Positions 28,957 through 38,113 of a DNA stretch of 64,000 nucleotides are shown here, piece after piece (the stretch's first letter is position 1; every line of letters starts with the position of its first letter). Made by a program: the position numbers and the translations under genes. The notes under the pieces are model-generated. The model was not told the DNA's origin. It searched no databases and saw only the letters and a list, made by a program, of their open reading frames with translations. The stretch covers positions 1 through 64,000 of the forward strand of contig NZ_JAJUFE010000007.1 of NCBI RefSeq assembly GCF_029263785.1, read 5' to 3'. The stretch comes from Pusillimonas sp. Its GTDB lineage: Bacteria; Pseudomonadota; Gammaproteobacteria; Burkholderiales; Burkholderiaceae_B.

Positions 28957-29030
28957 GAGTGAAGCCTGATTTCGAGCAAAAATGGAGCATTGTCGCCCCG
29001 CCTTCCGGTGGATGGTATGTCGAATGGTAA

Positions 29031-29092
29031 AACGTTACTGCTATTAAGAAAATAAGTATTAGTCAGGTAAACGTAACATTTCATACGTTACG
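29031..29092. repeat. CGTTAC/GTAACG repeats upstream of the sigma-54 activator gene
   Basis: AACGTTAC at 29031-29038, then CGTAAC at 29072-29077 facing GTTACG at 29087-29092, a dyad with 9 bases between the arms. They lie 75-136 bp before the activator start, a range typical of activator-binding sites. Confidence 0.35.
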
Positions 29093-29231
29093 AGTTGAAT
29101 CCCGCCCAGCCCATGACAAGCCGAAGCAGGTGCGCCACGAGCGCAAGCGCTGCGACACCGATGGCCCAAAGAACTGCCATCCACCCCACGCGGCTGGCCC
29201 AGCGCCTTCTGCCACCCTGAAGATCGCCCAT
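29088..29231 (-). CDS. DUF2474-family small membrane protein of the CIO oxidase operon
   Basis: 47-aa single-helix protein (VGWMAVLWAIGVAALALVAHLL) with a basic N-terminus. DUF2474 proteins follow cyanide-insensitive bd oxidase genes and may play the part that CydX has in CydAB. The ATG overlaps the cioB stop by one base. An upstream frame to 29285 lies inside cioB and is rejected. Confidence 0.82.
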   Translation of the reverse strand: MGDLQGGRRRWASRVGWMAVLWAIGVAALALVAHLLRLVMGWAGFNS

Positions 29232-30238
29232 CAGTGATAGCCCTCGCCGTGCCTCACTTTGCCACGGAAGACATAATATGACCACCCGGTGTACATCAGG
29301 ATAATGGGCATTATCAGCAGCGCCCCTACCAATGCAAAGCCCTGGCTTTGCGGCGGGCCGGAAGCATCCCAGATGCTGATGTCCGGCGGTATGATGCTGG
29401 GCCAGATACTGATGCCCAGTCCGCTATAGCCTAGAAATATCAATATCAGGGTAAGCACGAACGGCCCGGCGTGGGGTTTTTGGCCGAGCATTGCCAGCAA
29501 GTAGTATGCCGAGACGGCTACGAGTATGGGTACAGGTGCAAACCACAACAGATTCGGCATACTGAACCAGCGTTCACCAATTGCCGGATGCGCAACAGGC
29601 GTCCACAAGCTGATCACCACAATGACGCCGAGCAATGTAAAGGTCAAGGGCCGCGCCAGCGCGCGCATGCGGTCATAAAGCAGGCCTTCAGTCTTGAAGA
29701 TCAGCCACGTGCAACCCAACAAGGCATACGCAACAATCAGACCCAGACCGGTAAAAATGGAAAATGGATGGATCCAGTCCAGCGCTCCACCGGCATACGC
29801 GCGGTCGACGACGGGCAAACCGTCGATATAGGCACCCAGCACCACGCCTTGAAAGAACGTCGCGCAAAAAGAGCCAAAAATAAAGGCCTTGTCCCACCAA
29901 TGCCGTTTATCGGCACCTGCCTTGAATCGAAACTCGAAAGCAACTCCGCGAAAAATCAGCCCCAACAGCATGAAGATCAAGGGCAACATGAAGGCATGAA
30001 GGATGACGGCATACGCCAGAGGAAACGCCGCAAGCAGCCCCGCTCCCCCCAACACCAGCCAGGTTTCGTTACCGTCCCACACGGGGGCAACCGTGTTCAT
30101 CATCACGTCGCGGTCGTGCTCATCGGGCATGAACGGAAATAATATGCCGATTCCAAGATCGAACCCGTCCATGATGACGTACATGAGGATTCCGAAAAGA
30201 ATGATAATGGCCCACAAAAGTGGAAGATCGATACCCAT
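29231..30238 (-). CDS. cioB: Cytochrome bd-type (CIO) ubiquinol oxidase subunit II
   Basis: 335-aa CydB-family protein with eight to nine membrane helices and the conserved start MGIDLPLLWAIIILFGILMY, then GFDLGIGILFPF and NTVAPVWDGNETWLVLGGA. It supports heme binding by subunit I in the quinol oxidase. It lies 2 bases after cioA. The DUF2474 partner favours the CIO subtype. Confidence 0.93.
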   Translation of the reverse strand: MGIDLPLLWAIIILFGILMYVIMDGFDLGIGILFPFMPDEHDRDVMMNTVAPVWDGNETWLVLGGAGLLAAFPLAYAVILHAFMLPLIFMLLGLIFRGVAFEFRFKAGADKRHWWDKAFIFGSFCATFFQGVVLGAYIDGLPVVDRAYAGGALDWIHPFSIFTGLGLIVAYALLGCTWLIFKTEGLLYDRMRALARPLTFTLLGVIVVISLWTPVAHPAIGERWFSMPNLLWFAPVPILVAVSAYYLLAMLGQKPHAGPFVLTLILIFLGYSGLGISIWPSIIPPDISIWDASGPPQSQGFALVGALLIMPIILMYTGWSYYVFRGKVRHGEGYH

Positions 30239-30240
30239 CC

Positions 30241-31650
30241 TTATCCCCTTTCCTGGTTGGCCTTGCTGTGCTCGGCCGCGGAAAGCGGTCTGGCAGGCGT
30301 ACGATGCTCTCCTGGCCCCCCTTCCTGCGGCTCATGCCTGAGCGGGCCGGTGCGTATCAGTCTCAGAATGTAGACAATACCCGCACCGAACAGAATGAAA
30401 TACACGATAATGAACAGAACCAGCGTCAGGCCCACCTCGGCGGCATTATGAGGCGTGACGGCATCGGCCGTTCGCATCAGTCCATGAATAATCCAGGGCT
30501 GTCGCCCGATCTCGGTGGTATACCAGCCTGCGAGTATCGCCACCAGGCCGCTGGCACCCATGCAAAGCGCAAAGCGATGCAACCCCCGCTGCGCATATAA
30601 AGTGCCACGCCATCTGGCCACGGCACCCCACAGCGCCAGGGCGATCATCAACAATCCCAGCCCGACCATGATGCGGAACGTCCAGAACACGACTAATGAA
30701 TTGGGGCGATCTTCGGGTGCGAACTCTTTCAGGCCCTTGAACTGACCACGCCAGCTATGCGTAAGGATCAGGCTTCCCAAATGCGGCACATTGACCGCGA
30801 ACCGGGTGCGTTCCTCTTCCATGTCGGGCCAGCCAATCAAGGTCAGGGGTACCGCTTCGCCCGGCTTGTTTTCCCAATGCCCCTCGATGGCGGCTATCTT
30901 GGCCGGCTGGTGTTCAAGAGTATTCAGTCCGTGAAAATCTCCCACGACTGCCTGCAATGGCGCAACAAACAGCAGCATCCACATGGCCATCGAGAGCATC
31001 TTGCGTACAGCCGGATTGTCATTACCCCGCAACAAGTGCCATCCGGCGGACGCGGCGACCATTAAGGCCGTTGCCAGGTAGGCAGCTAGCGTCATGTGGA
31101 TCAGCCGGTACGGAAAGGAGGGGTTGAGGATCACGGCGAACCAATCCACTGGTATTACCTGATTATTGACGATCTCGTAACCCTGCGGTGTGTGCATCCA
31201 GCTATTGGAAGCCAGGATCCACGTGGCTGATATCAGGGTACCCAGTGCCACCATTACGGTAGAGAAAAAATGCAGCCCGGGGCCCACCCGTTTCCAGCCG
31301 AATAACATTACGCCCAAAAAACCGGCTTCCAGAAAAAATGCGGTAAGAACCTCGTAAGCCAGGAGCGGGCCGGTTATGCTGCCGGCGAAATCAGAGAACG
31401 CGCTCCAGTTGGTTCCGAACTGATAGGCCATGACAACGCCCGAAACCACTCCCATACCGAAATTCACTGCGAAAATCTTGATCCAGAAATGATAAAGATC
31501 GCGATAAATGACGTTGGCAGTGCGCAACCAGCAGGCCTCGAGTACAGCAAGATAGCTGGCGAGCCCGATGGTGATGGCGGGAAAAATAATGTGGAACGAG
31601 ATGGTGAAGCCAAATTGAATGCGGGACAACATCAAGGCATCGAGTTCCAT
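30241..31650 (-). CDS. cioA: Cytochrome bd-type (CIO) ubiquinol oxidase subunit I
   Basis: 469-aa CydA-family protein carrying the heme groups that oxidise ubiquinol and reduce oxygen. Signatures are RIQFGFTISFHIIFPAITIG (heme-ligand His), GFLGVMLFGWKRVGP and GRQPWIIHGLMRTADAVTP. The Q-loop region is short, as in CIO-type oxidases, which tolerate cyanide and low copper. First gene of the cioAB-DUF2474 operon. A possible -10 (TATAGT on the minus strand) lies at 31752-31757. Confidence 0.93.
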   Translation of the reverse strand: MELDALMLSRIQFGFTISFHIIFPAITIGLASYLAVLEACWLRTANVIYRDLYHFWIKIFAVNFGMGVVSGVVMAYQFGTNWSAFSDFAGSITGPLLAYEVLTAFFLEAGFLGVMLFGWKRVGPGLHFFSTVMVALGTLISATWILASNSWMHTPQGYEIVNNQVIPVDWFAVILNPSFPYRLIHMTLAAYLATALMVAASAGWHLLRGNDNPAVRKMLSMAMWMLLFVAPLQAVVGDFHGLNTLEHQPAKIAAIEGHWENKPGEAVPLTLIGWPDMEEERTRFAVNVPHLGSLILTHSWRGQFKGLKEFAPEDRPNSLVVFWTFRIMVGLGLLMIALALWGAVARWRGTLYAQRGLHRFALCMGASGLVAILAGWYTTEIGRQPWIIHGLMRTADAVTPHNAAEVGLTLVLFIIVYFILFGAGIVYILRLIRTGPLRHEPQEGGPGEHRTPARPLSAAEHSKANQERG

Positions 31651-31878
31651 TCCTGCGCTCCTGTAGGCGATAGAGACTGGTGTCAGTGCATGCTGGCAGG
31701 CCGACTGACTTACACACGCAAGACAACGTCGACAGCCAATCCCTGGGCCACACTATAGCGCCACTTTTCCTGGCAAACCAGACAACAGGCTCCTTTTGTA
31801 GATTTACTGGGCATTTGAGCGCCTCGGTCGCTCATGGGCATGTTGCTTGCCGCTGCACGTTGCAATGAAGGAGGCCAT

Positions 31879-33036
31879 ATGGCAGCAATGACGAACCTGG
31901 CCACGGTCGGAGGTCAACTGCGAGGCGCCGTCGCGTTCCCGCGGCGGCACGGCGCTACAGCACATGACCTCGCATCTCAGGATGCCCTGACCGAAAAGCT
32001 CGCCGCGATCCTCGGGCTTTCGTATTGGCAGAACTATCAGCCCGATGTTTCGGCAATCGTTAATGACGTTTATTACGTGCCTGCACACACACTGGTGCGA
32101 TCCCGTTTACCTGAAGCCACCGACGCTTACATTCAAGCCATCGTGGATGACTTTCACTTGTTCGGAGGAGTCGTTCCTTACGAGTTCGTCGCTACAAAGT
32201 CGATCACGCACAGCCTGTTGCACGACGGCTCTGTGGCGCCTGAAGGATGGAGTCGGGAATTTGGTCGCGAAGTCGCTTCAGACACTCTGGCAGGCTTCAC
32301 TGTCTTCACGATTTCCGAGGCGCGCATTGCGGGCGCACGGCTACTGGCACTAGGCCCGGCACGCATCAAGCCGGTTCAGGCCAGTGGAGGCCGTGGGCAG
32401 ACCGTGGTGCACAATTTACGCCAGCTCGACGAGGCACTGGCGCAACAAGACGACAGTGAACTGGCACGGTGGGGATTGGTGCTGGAAGAGCACCTTAGCA
32501 ATGTGGAAACCTTGAGCGTTGGCCAAGTTTGCATCGATGGGCTGACAACATCATATGTAGGTACACAATCACTGACGCCCGATAACGAAGAGCAGCTGGT
32601 TTATGGGGGGTCCACTCTGTTATGTGTACGCGGCAGCTATGACGAACTGTTGAAGCTTCGCTTGGCGCAACGGTATCGTCAGGCTGTATGCATGGCACGA
32701 CATTACGATGCAGCCGCCCAACGCTGCTGGCCCGACCTGCTGGCATCCCGGCGCAACTACGACGTGGCTCTGGGAACGAACGCGCAGGGCCTGACCAGGA
32801 TGGGCGTACTTGAACAAAGCTGGCGTGCCGGCGGGGCCAGCTTTGCAGAAGCGTGCGCATTGCAGGCCTTTCAAAACTCCGAACAACTGCTCGCCGTACA
32901 GGCTGCAACATTCGAGCGTTACGGCGCGTCTTTCGAGGCCCCCGCGCATGCACAGGTGGTCTACCGCGGCGATGACCCTGCCACAGGATTCATCACAAAA
33001 TACGGCTTGATTGAACCCTATGGGAACCCTCAGTGA
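31879..33036 (+). CDS. DUF3182 protein, ATP-grasp-like
   Basis: 385-aa protein matching DUF3182. It shows ATP-grasp-like elements: Lys164 with a glycine loop in RIKPVQASGGRGQTVV, then WGLVLEEHLSNVETLSVGQV (Glu203/204/210) and a later NYDVALGTNAQGLTRMGVLE. I infer an ATP-dependent ligase or kinase activity; no reaction is known. The ATG at 31879 has AAGGAGG upstream. First of five coupled genes ending with the ybhN-like gene; its 3' end overlaps the hydrolase start by 17 bases. Confidence 0.75.
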   Translation: MAAMTNLATVGGQLRGAVAFPRRHGATAHDLASQDALTEKLAAILGLSYWQNYQPDVSAIVNDVYYVPAHTLVRSRLPEATDAYIQAIVDDFHLFGGVVPYEFVATKSITHSLLHDGSVAPEGWSREFGREVASDTLAGFTVFTISEARIAGARLLALGPARIKPVQASGGRGQTVVHNLRQLDEALAQQDDSELARWGLVLEEHLSNVETLSVGQVCIDGLTTSYVGTQSLTPDNEEQLVYGGSTLLCVRGSYDELLKLRLAQRYRQAVCMARHYDAAAQRCWPDLLASRRNYDVALGTNAQGLTRMGVLEQSWRAGGASFAEACALQAFQNSEQLLAVQAATFERYGASFEAPAHAQVVYRGDDPATGFITKYGLIEPYGNPQ

Positions 33037-33772
33037 AACTGTCATGATCCCTGTCGAAGGACAGCAGATAGCAGGGACATTTCTTGAACCGTCCAACAAA
33101 GTCCCCGGAGTGCTCTTTGTCCATGGCTGGGGTGGCAGCCAGGATTTTGACCTGCGCCGGGCACGCGGGCTAGCCGGTCTGGGCTGTGTGTGCCTGACAT
33201 TTGACCTGCGCGGGCACGCCGCCACACTGGAGCAGCAGCGAAGGGTTTCACGAGAGGACAACCTGCGGGACGTAATTGCCGCCTACGATCTGCTGGCCGC
33301 ACACCCGGCCATCGACACTTCTGCCATCGCGGTTGTAGGCAGCAGCTACGGTGGTTATCTGGCCGCCATCCTGACCAGCCTGCGGTCGGTGAGGTGGCTG
33401 GCCTTGCACGTTCCCGCCTTATACCAGGACGACCAATGGAACTTGCCCAAGCGTCAGCTCAATCGCAAGAGCCTGGCCAAGTATCGGCTGGCCACAGTCG
33501 GTCCGAACGAGAATCGCGCCTTGGCTGCCTGCCGGCGATTCAAGGGTGATGTGCTGATTGTCGAAGCCGAACACGACGACTTCGTTCCCCATTCCACCAT
33601 CATGAACTATCGGGCTGCTTTTCGGGAAGCACATTCGCTGACGCACCGCATGCTCGATGATGCGGACCATGGACTGACTCGCAAGGAGGCTCAGCGCTCG
33701 TACACGTCCATCTTGCTCAACTGGGCGACCGAAATGGTGGTCGGCGCACGCATTTCGTCGGGCCGGGTATGA
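33020..33772 (+). CDS. Alpha/beta hydrolase (dienelactone hydrolase-like)
   Basis: 250-aa alpha/beta hydrolase with oxyanion region VLFVHGWGGSQ, nucleophile Ser in VVGSSYGGYLAA, acid in EAEHDDFVPH and His in DDADHGLTRKEAQ. The substrate is unknown; in this operon a lipid- or peptide-linked ester is possible. The ATG at 33020 is used; a TTG lies at 33011. Both overlap the DUF3182 gene, indicating translational coupling. Confidence 0.85.
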   Translation: MGTLSETVMIPVEGQQIAGTFLEPSNKVPGVLFVHGWGGSQDFDLRRARGLAGLGCVCLTFDLRGHAATLEQQRRVSREDNLRDVIAAYDLLAAHPAIDTSAIAVVGSSYGGYLAAILTSLRSVRWLALHVPALYQDDQWNLPKRQLNRKSLAKYRLATVGPNENRALAACRRFKGDVLIVEAEHDDFVPHSTIMNYRAAFREAHSLTHRMLDDADHGLTRKEAQRSYTSILLNWATEMVVGARISSGRV

Positions 33773-33814
33773 AATTTGCCTGGTCAGGCGACATCAAGTC
33801 TGATGGAGCATTGC

Positions 33815-34573
33815 ATGCCAGAAGGAACCGGGCAGACAGTCAAGGTATTGACCGTCAACGTACATAAGGGCTTTACCATATTCAACCGGCGCTTTGTCCT
33901 GAGCGAACTTCGCGATGCGATTCGCAGTACGGCTCCTGACATCATTTTTTTGCAGGAAGTTCTGGGTGAACACCACCGGCATGCTGCACGCCTTCATGGA
34001 TGGCCCACCACTTCGCATTACGAGTATCTTGCCGACAGCATCTGGTCAGATTTCGCCTATGGGCGAAACGCCGTGTATCCGGCAGGCCATCATGGAAACG
34101 CGGTGCTTTCCAAATACCCTATCACCACCTACGATAATCACGACATCAGCGTCAGCCGTCATGAAGCCCGCGGACTATTGCACTGTGTCCTTGAGGCACC
34201 CGGAAATGGCTTGCGCCTGCATGCTGTGTGTGTGCATCTTGGCCTGCGCGAAACCCATCGCAGACGCCAACTGAGCAGCTTGTGCGAATTGGTGCGCAGC
34301 ACCGTTCCCGAGGGCGAGCCGGTCATAGTTGCCGGCGATTTCAACGACTGGCGGCTAAAGGCAGGAAGACACCTGCGCGACTGCGGTCTTGTCGAGGTTT
34401 TCGCGCAGGCCGGTGGTCTGCCCATCCGCACCTTCCCGGCACGCTGCCCATTGTTGAGGCTCGACCGCATCTACGTCGGCAACGTGGCCGAGGCGCGTCC
34501 CGTCCCCATGGCGAGGCGTCCCTGGAACGGACTTTCAGATCATTTACCCCTGGTTGCGGAGGTGATCGTATGA
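33815..34573 (+). CDS. Endonuclease/exonuclease/phosphatase-family protein (YbhP-like)
   Basis: 252-aa EEP-fold metal-dependent phosphoesterase. Motifs are LTVNVHKGF, DIIFLQEVLGEH (Glu), GNAVLSKYPI, VIVAGDFNDWR and LSDHLPLVAEV. In enterobacteria the homologue YbhP lies beside clsB (ybhO). The ATG at 33815 has GGAG 6 bases upstream; starts at 33803 and 33776 (TTG) are weaker. ATGA overlap with the cardiolipin synthase gene. Confidence 0.85.
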   Translation: MPEGTGQTVKVLTVNVHKGFTIFNRRFVLSELRDAIRSTAPDIIFLQEVLGEHHRHAARLHGWPTTSHYEYLADSIWSDFAYGRNAVYPAGHHGNAVLSKYPITTYDNHDISVSRHEARGLLHCVLEAPGNGLRLHAVCVHLGLRETHRRRQLSSLCELVRSTVPEGEPVIVAGDFNDWRLKAGRHLRDCGLVEVFAQAGGLPIRTFPARCPLLRLDRIYVGNVAEARPVPMARRPWNGLSDHLPLVAEVIV

Positions 34574-35778
34574 ACAGCCCATGGAGGGACGGCAACGAGT
34601 TTTTGCTGCTGGAAAATGGAGAAGCCTACTACCCGCGAGTCTTCGAGGCGATTGCCAGTGCCAGGACGGAAGTGCTCATAGAAACCTTCATACTTTTCGA
34701 TGACAAGGTTGGTCGCGAACTGAGGAAAGTCGTCATTGACGCTGCGAACCGCGGCGTTCAGGTCGACATCACCGTCGATGGCTATGGCTCCGACACATTA
34801 TCCGAAGAGTTCATAAAAGGCCTTGCAGACGCCGGGGTACGGTTGCATGTCTTCGATCCCCGGCCGCGCTTGCTGGGCGTACGGACCAACTTGTTCCGAC
34901 GCATGCATCGCAAGATCGTCGCCATAGACGGCGAGATCTCCTTTATCGGAGGCATCAACTTTTCCATCGACCATCTTGCTGAATTTGGTCCTATGGCCAA
35001 GCAAGATTACGCCGTCGAGGTGCGTGGACCTCTGGCTACGGACATCGCCAACTTTGCACGCGGCATGTTGAAGGCGGCAAGGGTCGGGCGCCGCAGATGG
35101 CGTCGGCCGTCCCGTCTGGCTCCGCCAACCGGAGATGCCAGCGGGCGCCTGATCGTCCGGGATAACGATGCCAACCCGACAACCATCGAAAATGCGTATC
35201 GCGTAGCAATTCGTGCAGCGAGCACAGATGTCCTCATTGCCAATGCGTATTTCTTTCCCGGCTATCGTTTGCTGCGTGAGCTGGTCAATGCAGCGAAGCG
35301 TGGAGTAAAAGTGCGGCTGATCCTGCAAGGGGAGCCAGACATGCGTTTTGCTCAAAAGGCAGCCGAAATGCTTTATGACTACCTGGAATCGGCCGGAGTA
35401 CAGATTTACGAGTATTGCGACCGCCCCCTGCACGGGAAAGTGGCTTGCATCGATGGTCAATGGTCAACTGTGGGGTCCAGCAATCTCGACCCTTTCAGCC
35501 TTGCCTTGAACCTCGAAGCCAATGTCATCATTCATGATCGGACCTTCAACAGGGTGCTTCGGGATAATCTCGAACAATTGATCGCGAATCACTGCCGCAG
35601 GATCGCAGAGCCCCGGGCTGAAAGAGGACGACTGCAGCGTCCATGGACCAGCGTTCTGGTGTTTCACTTTTTACGGCGGTTTCCAGCCTGGGCAGGCAGC
35701 CTGCCTGCTCATAAGCCACGGCTGGAAACAGTGAGTGTGGACACCATTACCGACGACGGCACCCAGGAGCCGGCATGA
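34570..35778 (+). CDS. clsB: Cardiolipin synthase ClsB-type phospholipase D
   Basis: 402-aa PLD-family enzyme with two HKD motifs, H113-K115-D120 (MHRKIVAIDG) and H288-K290-D295 (LHGKVACIDG). They form one active site that joins phosphatidylglycerol molecules into cardiolipin. It lacks N-terminal membrane helices, as ClsB does. The frame upstream of 34570 lies inside the EEP gene and is rejected. ATGA overlaps on both sides. Confidence 0.9.
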   Translation: MNSPWRDGNEFLLLENGEAYYPRVFEAIASARTEVLIETFILFDDKVGRELRKVVIDAANRGVQVDITVDGYGSDTLSEEFIKGLADAGVRLHVFDPRPRLLGVRTNLFRRMHRKIVAIDGEISFIGGINFSIDHLAEFGPMAKQDYAVEVRGPLATDIANFARGMLKAARVGRRRWRRPSRLAPPTGDASGRLIVRDNDANPTTIENAYRVAIRAASTDVLIANAYFFPGYRLLRELVNAAKRGVKVRLILQGEPDMRFAQKAAEMLYDYLESAGVQIYEYCDRPLHGKVACIDGQWSTVGSSNLDPFSLALNLEANVIIHDRTFNRVLRDNLEQLIANHCRRIAEPRAERGRLQRPWTSVLVFHFLRRFPAWAGSLPAHKPRLETVSVDTITDDGTQEPA

Positions 35779-36803
35779 CTTCACAATTTGCCCGAGCGAC
35801 ATTAAAACGGATTCGATGGCCGCTTGTTACCAAGGCTTTGACCGCCATCATGGTCGTTGCCGTCATCATCCTCCTGTTCAACCTGGCCCGTAAACTGGAC
35901 TGGGGAGAAGTGTTGCAGTCAGCCCGCGGCATAGGCGCTCCCACGTTGGCACTCGCCATGGGCATAGCGATAGTTGGTCACCTGGTTTATACAACCTTCG
36001 ACCTGCTGGCCAAGCGGTACGCCGGAACGCCGCTGCCCTTCTGGAAGGTAATGGGCATCTCGTCGCTCAGCTATGCCATGAACCTCAACCTGGGTGTACT
36101 GGTTGGAGGCGTAGCCATACGGTTCCGTCTGTATCATCGGCTTGGTGTTCGCGCGGCCATTGCAGGCAAAGTCGTTGCCTTCAGTACCCTGACCAACTGG
36201 ATTGGATATGGGTGGCTGGCTGGCCTGCTTTTCATGATCGGTGCCGTACCTCTGCCTGGCAAATGGGATATTGGAAGTACCCTGCTGCAGCTCATAGGCC
36301 TGGGAATGGTTGCAGCAGTACTTGTATACCTGGCCATGTGTGCATTTTCGAAACGCCGGTCCTGGACGTTGCGGCGCCATCGTATCGAGCTGCCCCCTGT
36401 AAAGCTGGCTCTGGCGCAATGCGGTCTGGCCGCCGTCTCGTGGTCACTGATGGGCGCAATAATTTATATTCTTTTAGGGCAACAGGTTGAGTACACAGCC
36501 GTTCTGGGGGTTTTGCTTTTTTGCAGCATTGCGGCGGTGATTGCGCATATACCGGGAGGATTGGGCGTAACCGAAGCGATATTCGTCGGGGCGCTTGCAG
36601 GTACTATACCCGCCCACGAGGTTCTGGCTGCAGTACTGACCTATCGCATCGTCTATTGCATAGTACCCCTGACCCTCGCGTTGCCCGCCTATCTGATCAC
36701 CGAAGCGCGCCTTCGCGGAACCAGACCGCAGCCCAAACGCGGAAAGTCGGTCAAGCGCAGCGACCTCGCCGAATCGCGGCAGATCGCTGCGCCCTCTCGC
36801 TAG
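35775..36803 (+). CDS. UPF0104/YbhN-type membrane protein (lysylphosphatidylglycerol synthase TM-like)
   Basis: 342-aa protein with about eight membrane helices and the UPF0104 motifs SLSYAMNLNLGVLVGGVAIRFRLYHRLGV and AVIAHIPGGLGVTEAIFVG. It resembles the flippase part of MprF but has no aminoacyl-transfer domain. E. coli YbhN completes the ybhPON operon. The C-terminus is basic and cytoplasmic. It probably works on phospholipids made or handled by the preceding enzymes. Confidence 0.88.
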   Translation: MTSQFARATLKRIRWPLVTKALTAIMVVAVIILLFNLARKLDWGEVLQSARGIGAPTLALAMGIAIVGHLVYTTFDLLAKRYAGTPLPFWKVMGISSLSYAMNLNLGVLVGGVAIRFRLYHRLGVRAAIAGKVVAFSTLTNWIGYGWLAGLLFMIGAVPLPGKWDIGSTLLQLIGLGMVAAVLVYLAMCAFSKRRSWTLRRHRIELPPVKLALAQCGLAAVSWSLMGAIIYILLGQQVEYTAVLGVLLFCSIAAVIAHIPGGLGVTEAIFVGALAGTIPAHEVLAAVLTYRIVYCIVPLTLALPAYLITEARLRGTRPQPKRGKSVKRSDLAESRQIAAPSR

Positions 36804-36831
36804 TTTTGTCCGGGCATGAATGGAGATGAAC

Positions 36832-37014
36832 ATGACAACTCGCAAAACCCAGCCGGAGTCTGAAATCCAGCAAGACGATACGCGTCGAGAAGAGCAAAAG
36901 AGTCACGGCACGCAACAGAACCGAAGCAAGAAGGACGGTCACACCAGCCAGATCGGCTCCGGTCAGGATCAACAGAGCAATCGACCGCAGGGGCCGAAAG
37001 GGACGGGTCACTGA
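36832..37014 (+). CDS. Small hydrophilic protein
   Basis: 60-aa, Gln/Lys/Ser-rich protein (QPESEIQQDDTRREEQKSH) with no hydrophobic segment, probably disordered. The start at 36832 has GGAG 6 bases upstream. ATGs at 36820 and 36826 are also in frame. It is similar in character to the hydrophilic protein at 40780-41100 and sits before ku. Function unknown. Confidence 0.55.
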   Translation: MTTRKTQPESEIQQDDTRREEQKSHGTQQNRSKKDGHTSQIGSGQDQQSNRPQGPKGTGH

Positions 37015-37103
37015 CCGGAGGATATCCGTTGTTCTGAAGGCAGTTCGGCCGGCATGTTATTTGCTGGCCGATGGCAGATCTATCTTTTTAAGAGGACGAA
37101 CTT

Positions 37104-38048
37104 ATGGCTCGCGTCATCTGGAAAGGCGCCATTGCCTTCGGCTTGGTAAACGTCCCTATTGTTCTTCATGCCGCCACCCGCGTCACACGACTGGATTTCG
37201 ACTGGATCGATAAGCGGGACAACGCCCCGGTCGGGTATCAACGCATCAACAAACGGACCGGCAAGCCCATCGACAGCGAACATATCGTCAAAGGCTACGA
37301 ATACGAAAAAGGTGATTACGTCTTTCTGAGTGACGAAGATTTCAAGCGCGCGAATACGGCGGCCACCCAGTCCGTGGATGTGCTCAGCTTCGTCAAGGCC
37401 GATGAAGTTCCCCTTTACTATTTCGACACGCCCTACTACCTGGCTCCTGACAAGCGAGGCGCAAAGGGCTATGCTCTTTTTCGCGAGGTACTGAGGAAAA
37501 GCGGCCTGATCGCCCTCGCATCAGTAGTCTTGCACACGCGACAGTATCTCGCCGCAATTCTGCCTTTGGATGACGTCCTGATGCTTGTGACCATGCGGTA
37601 TGCAGACGAGATCCGCGACGCCGGGGAGCTCGACATTCCGACGGGCAAGGAAAGCGCGCCAAGCGCTCGCGAAATGGAAATGGCGTCCCGTCTGCTCGAA
37701 GACATGACTGCCCCGTGGGACCCGGAACTATATCGCGATGAATATCGCGACGACCTGATTGCGACCATCGAGGAAAAGATCGAATCGGGACGCACCCATG
37801 CAGTGGACGAAACGGATTCCCCGCCCAGACGGCAATCCGGAAAAGTGATTGATCTCATGTCTATGCTGCAGCGCAGCATAGATGAACGCAAGGATTCATC
37901 CCGAAAATCAACGGGCACCGGAAAAAAATCCGAAAACCGGCCGGCACGAAAGACGAGCAAGACCGCAAGCAAAAAATCGGCGGCCAAAAAGTCGTCCTCC
38001 AGCCGGAAAACCGCATCGACTACAGCGCGCAAGAAAAAAAGCGCCTGA
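37104..38048 (+). CDS. ku: Non-homologous end joining protein Ku
   Basis: 314-aa bacterial Ku. It forms a homodimer that rings DNA ends and recruits LigD. Core motifs are IWKGAIAFGLVNVPI, HIVKGYEYEKGDYV and YLAPDKRGAKGYALFREVL. The Lys/Ser-rich tail (from about residue 270) is a DNA- and LigD-binding extension. RBS GAGGACG. It lies 65 bases before ligD. Confidence 0.96.
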   Translation: MARVIWKGAIAFGLVNVPIVLHAATRVTRLDFDWIDKRDNAPVGYQRINKRTGKPIDSEHIVKGYEYEKGDYVFLSDEDFKRANTAATQSVDVLSFVKADEVPLYYFDTPYYLAPDKRGAKGYALFREVLRKSGLIALASVVLHTRQYLAAILPLDDVLMLVTMRYADEIRDAGELDIPTGKESAPSAREMEMASRLLEDMTAPWDPELYRDEYRDDLIATIEEKIESGRTHAVDETDSPPRRQSGKVIDLMSMLQRSIDERKDSSRKSTGTGKKSENRPARKTSKTASKKSAAKKSSSSRKTASTTARKKKSA

Positions 38049-38113
38049 CATAACGCCACCCGCCTCGCCACCCGCCCGGGTTGCGCAGCTGCACGTGTCG
38101 CGAGGAGTTTTTC

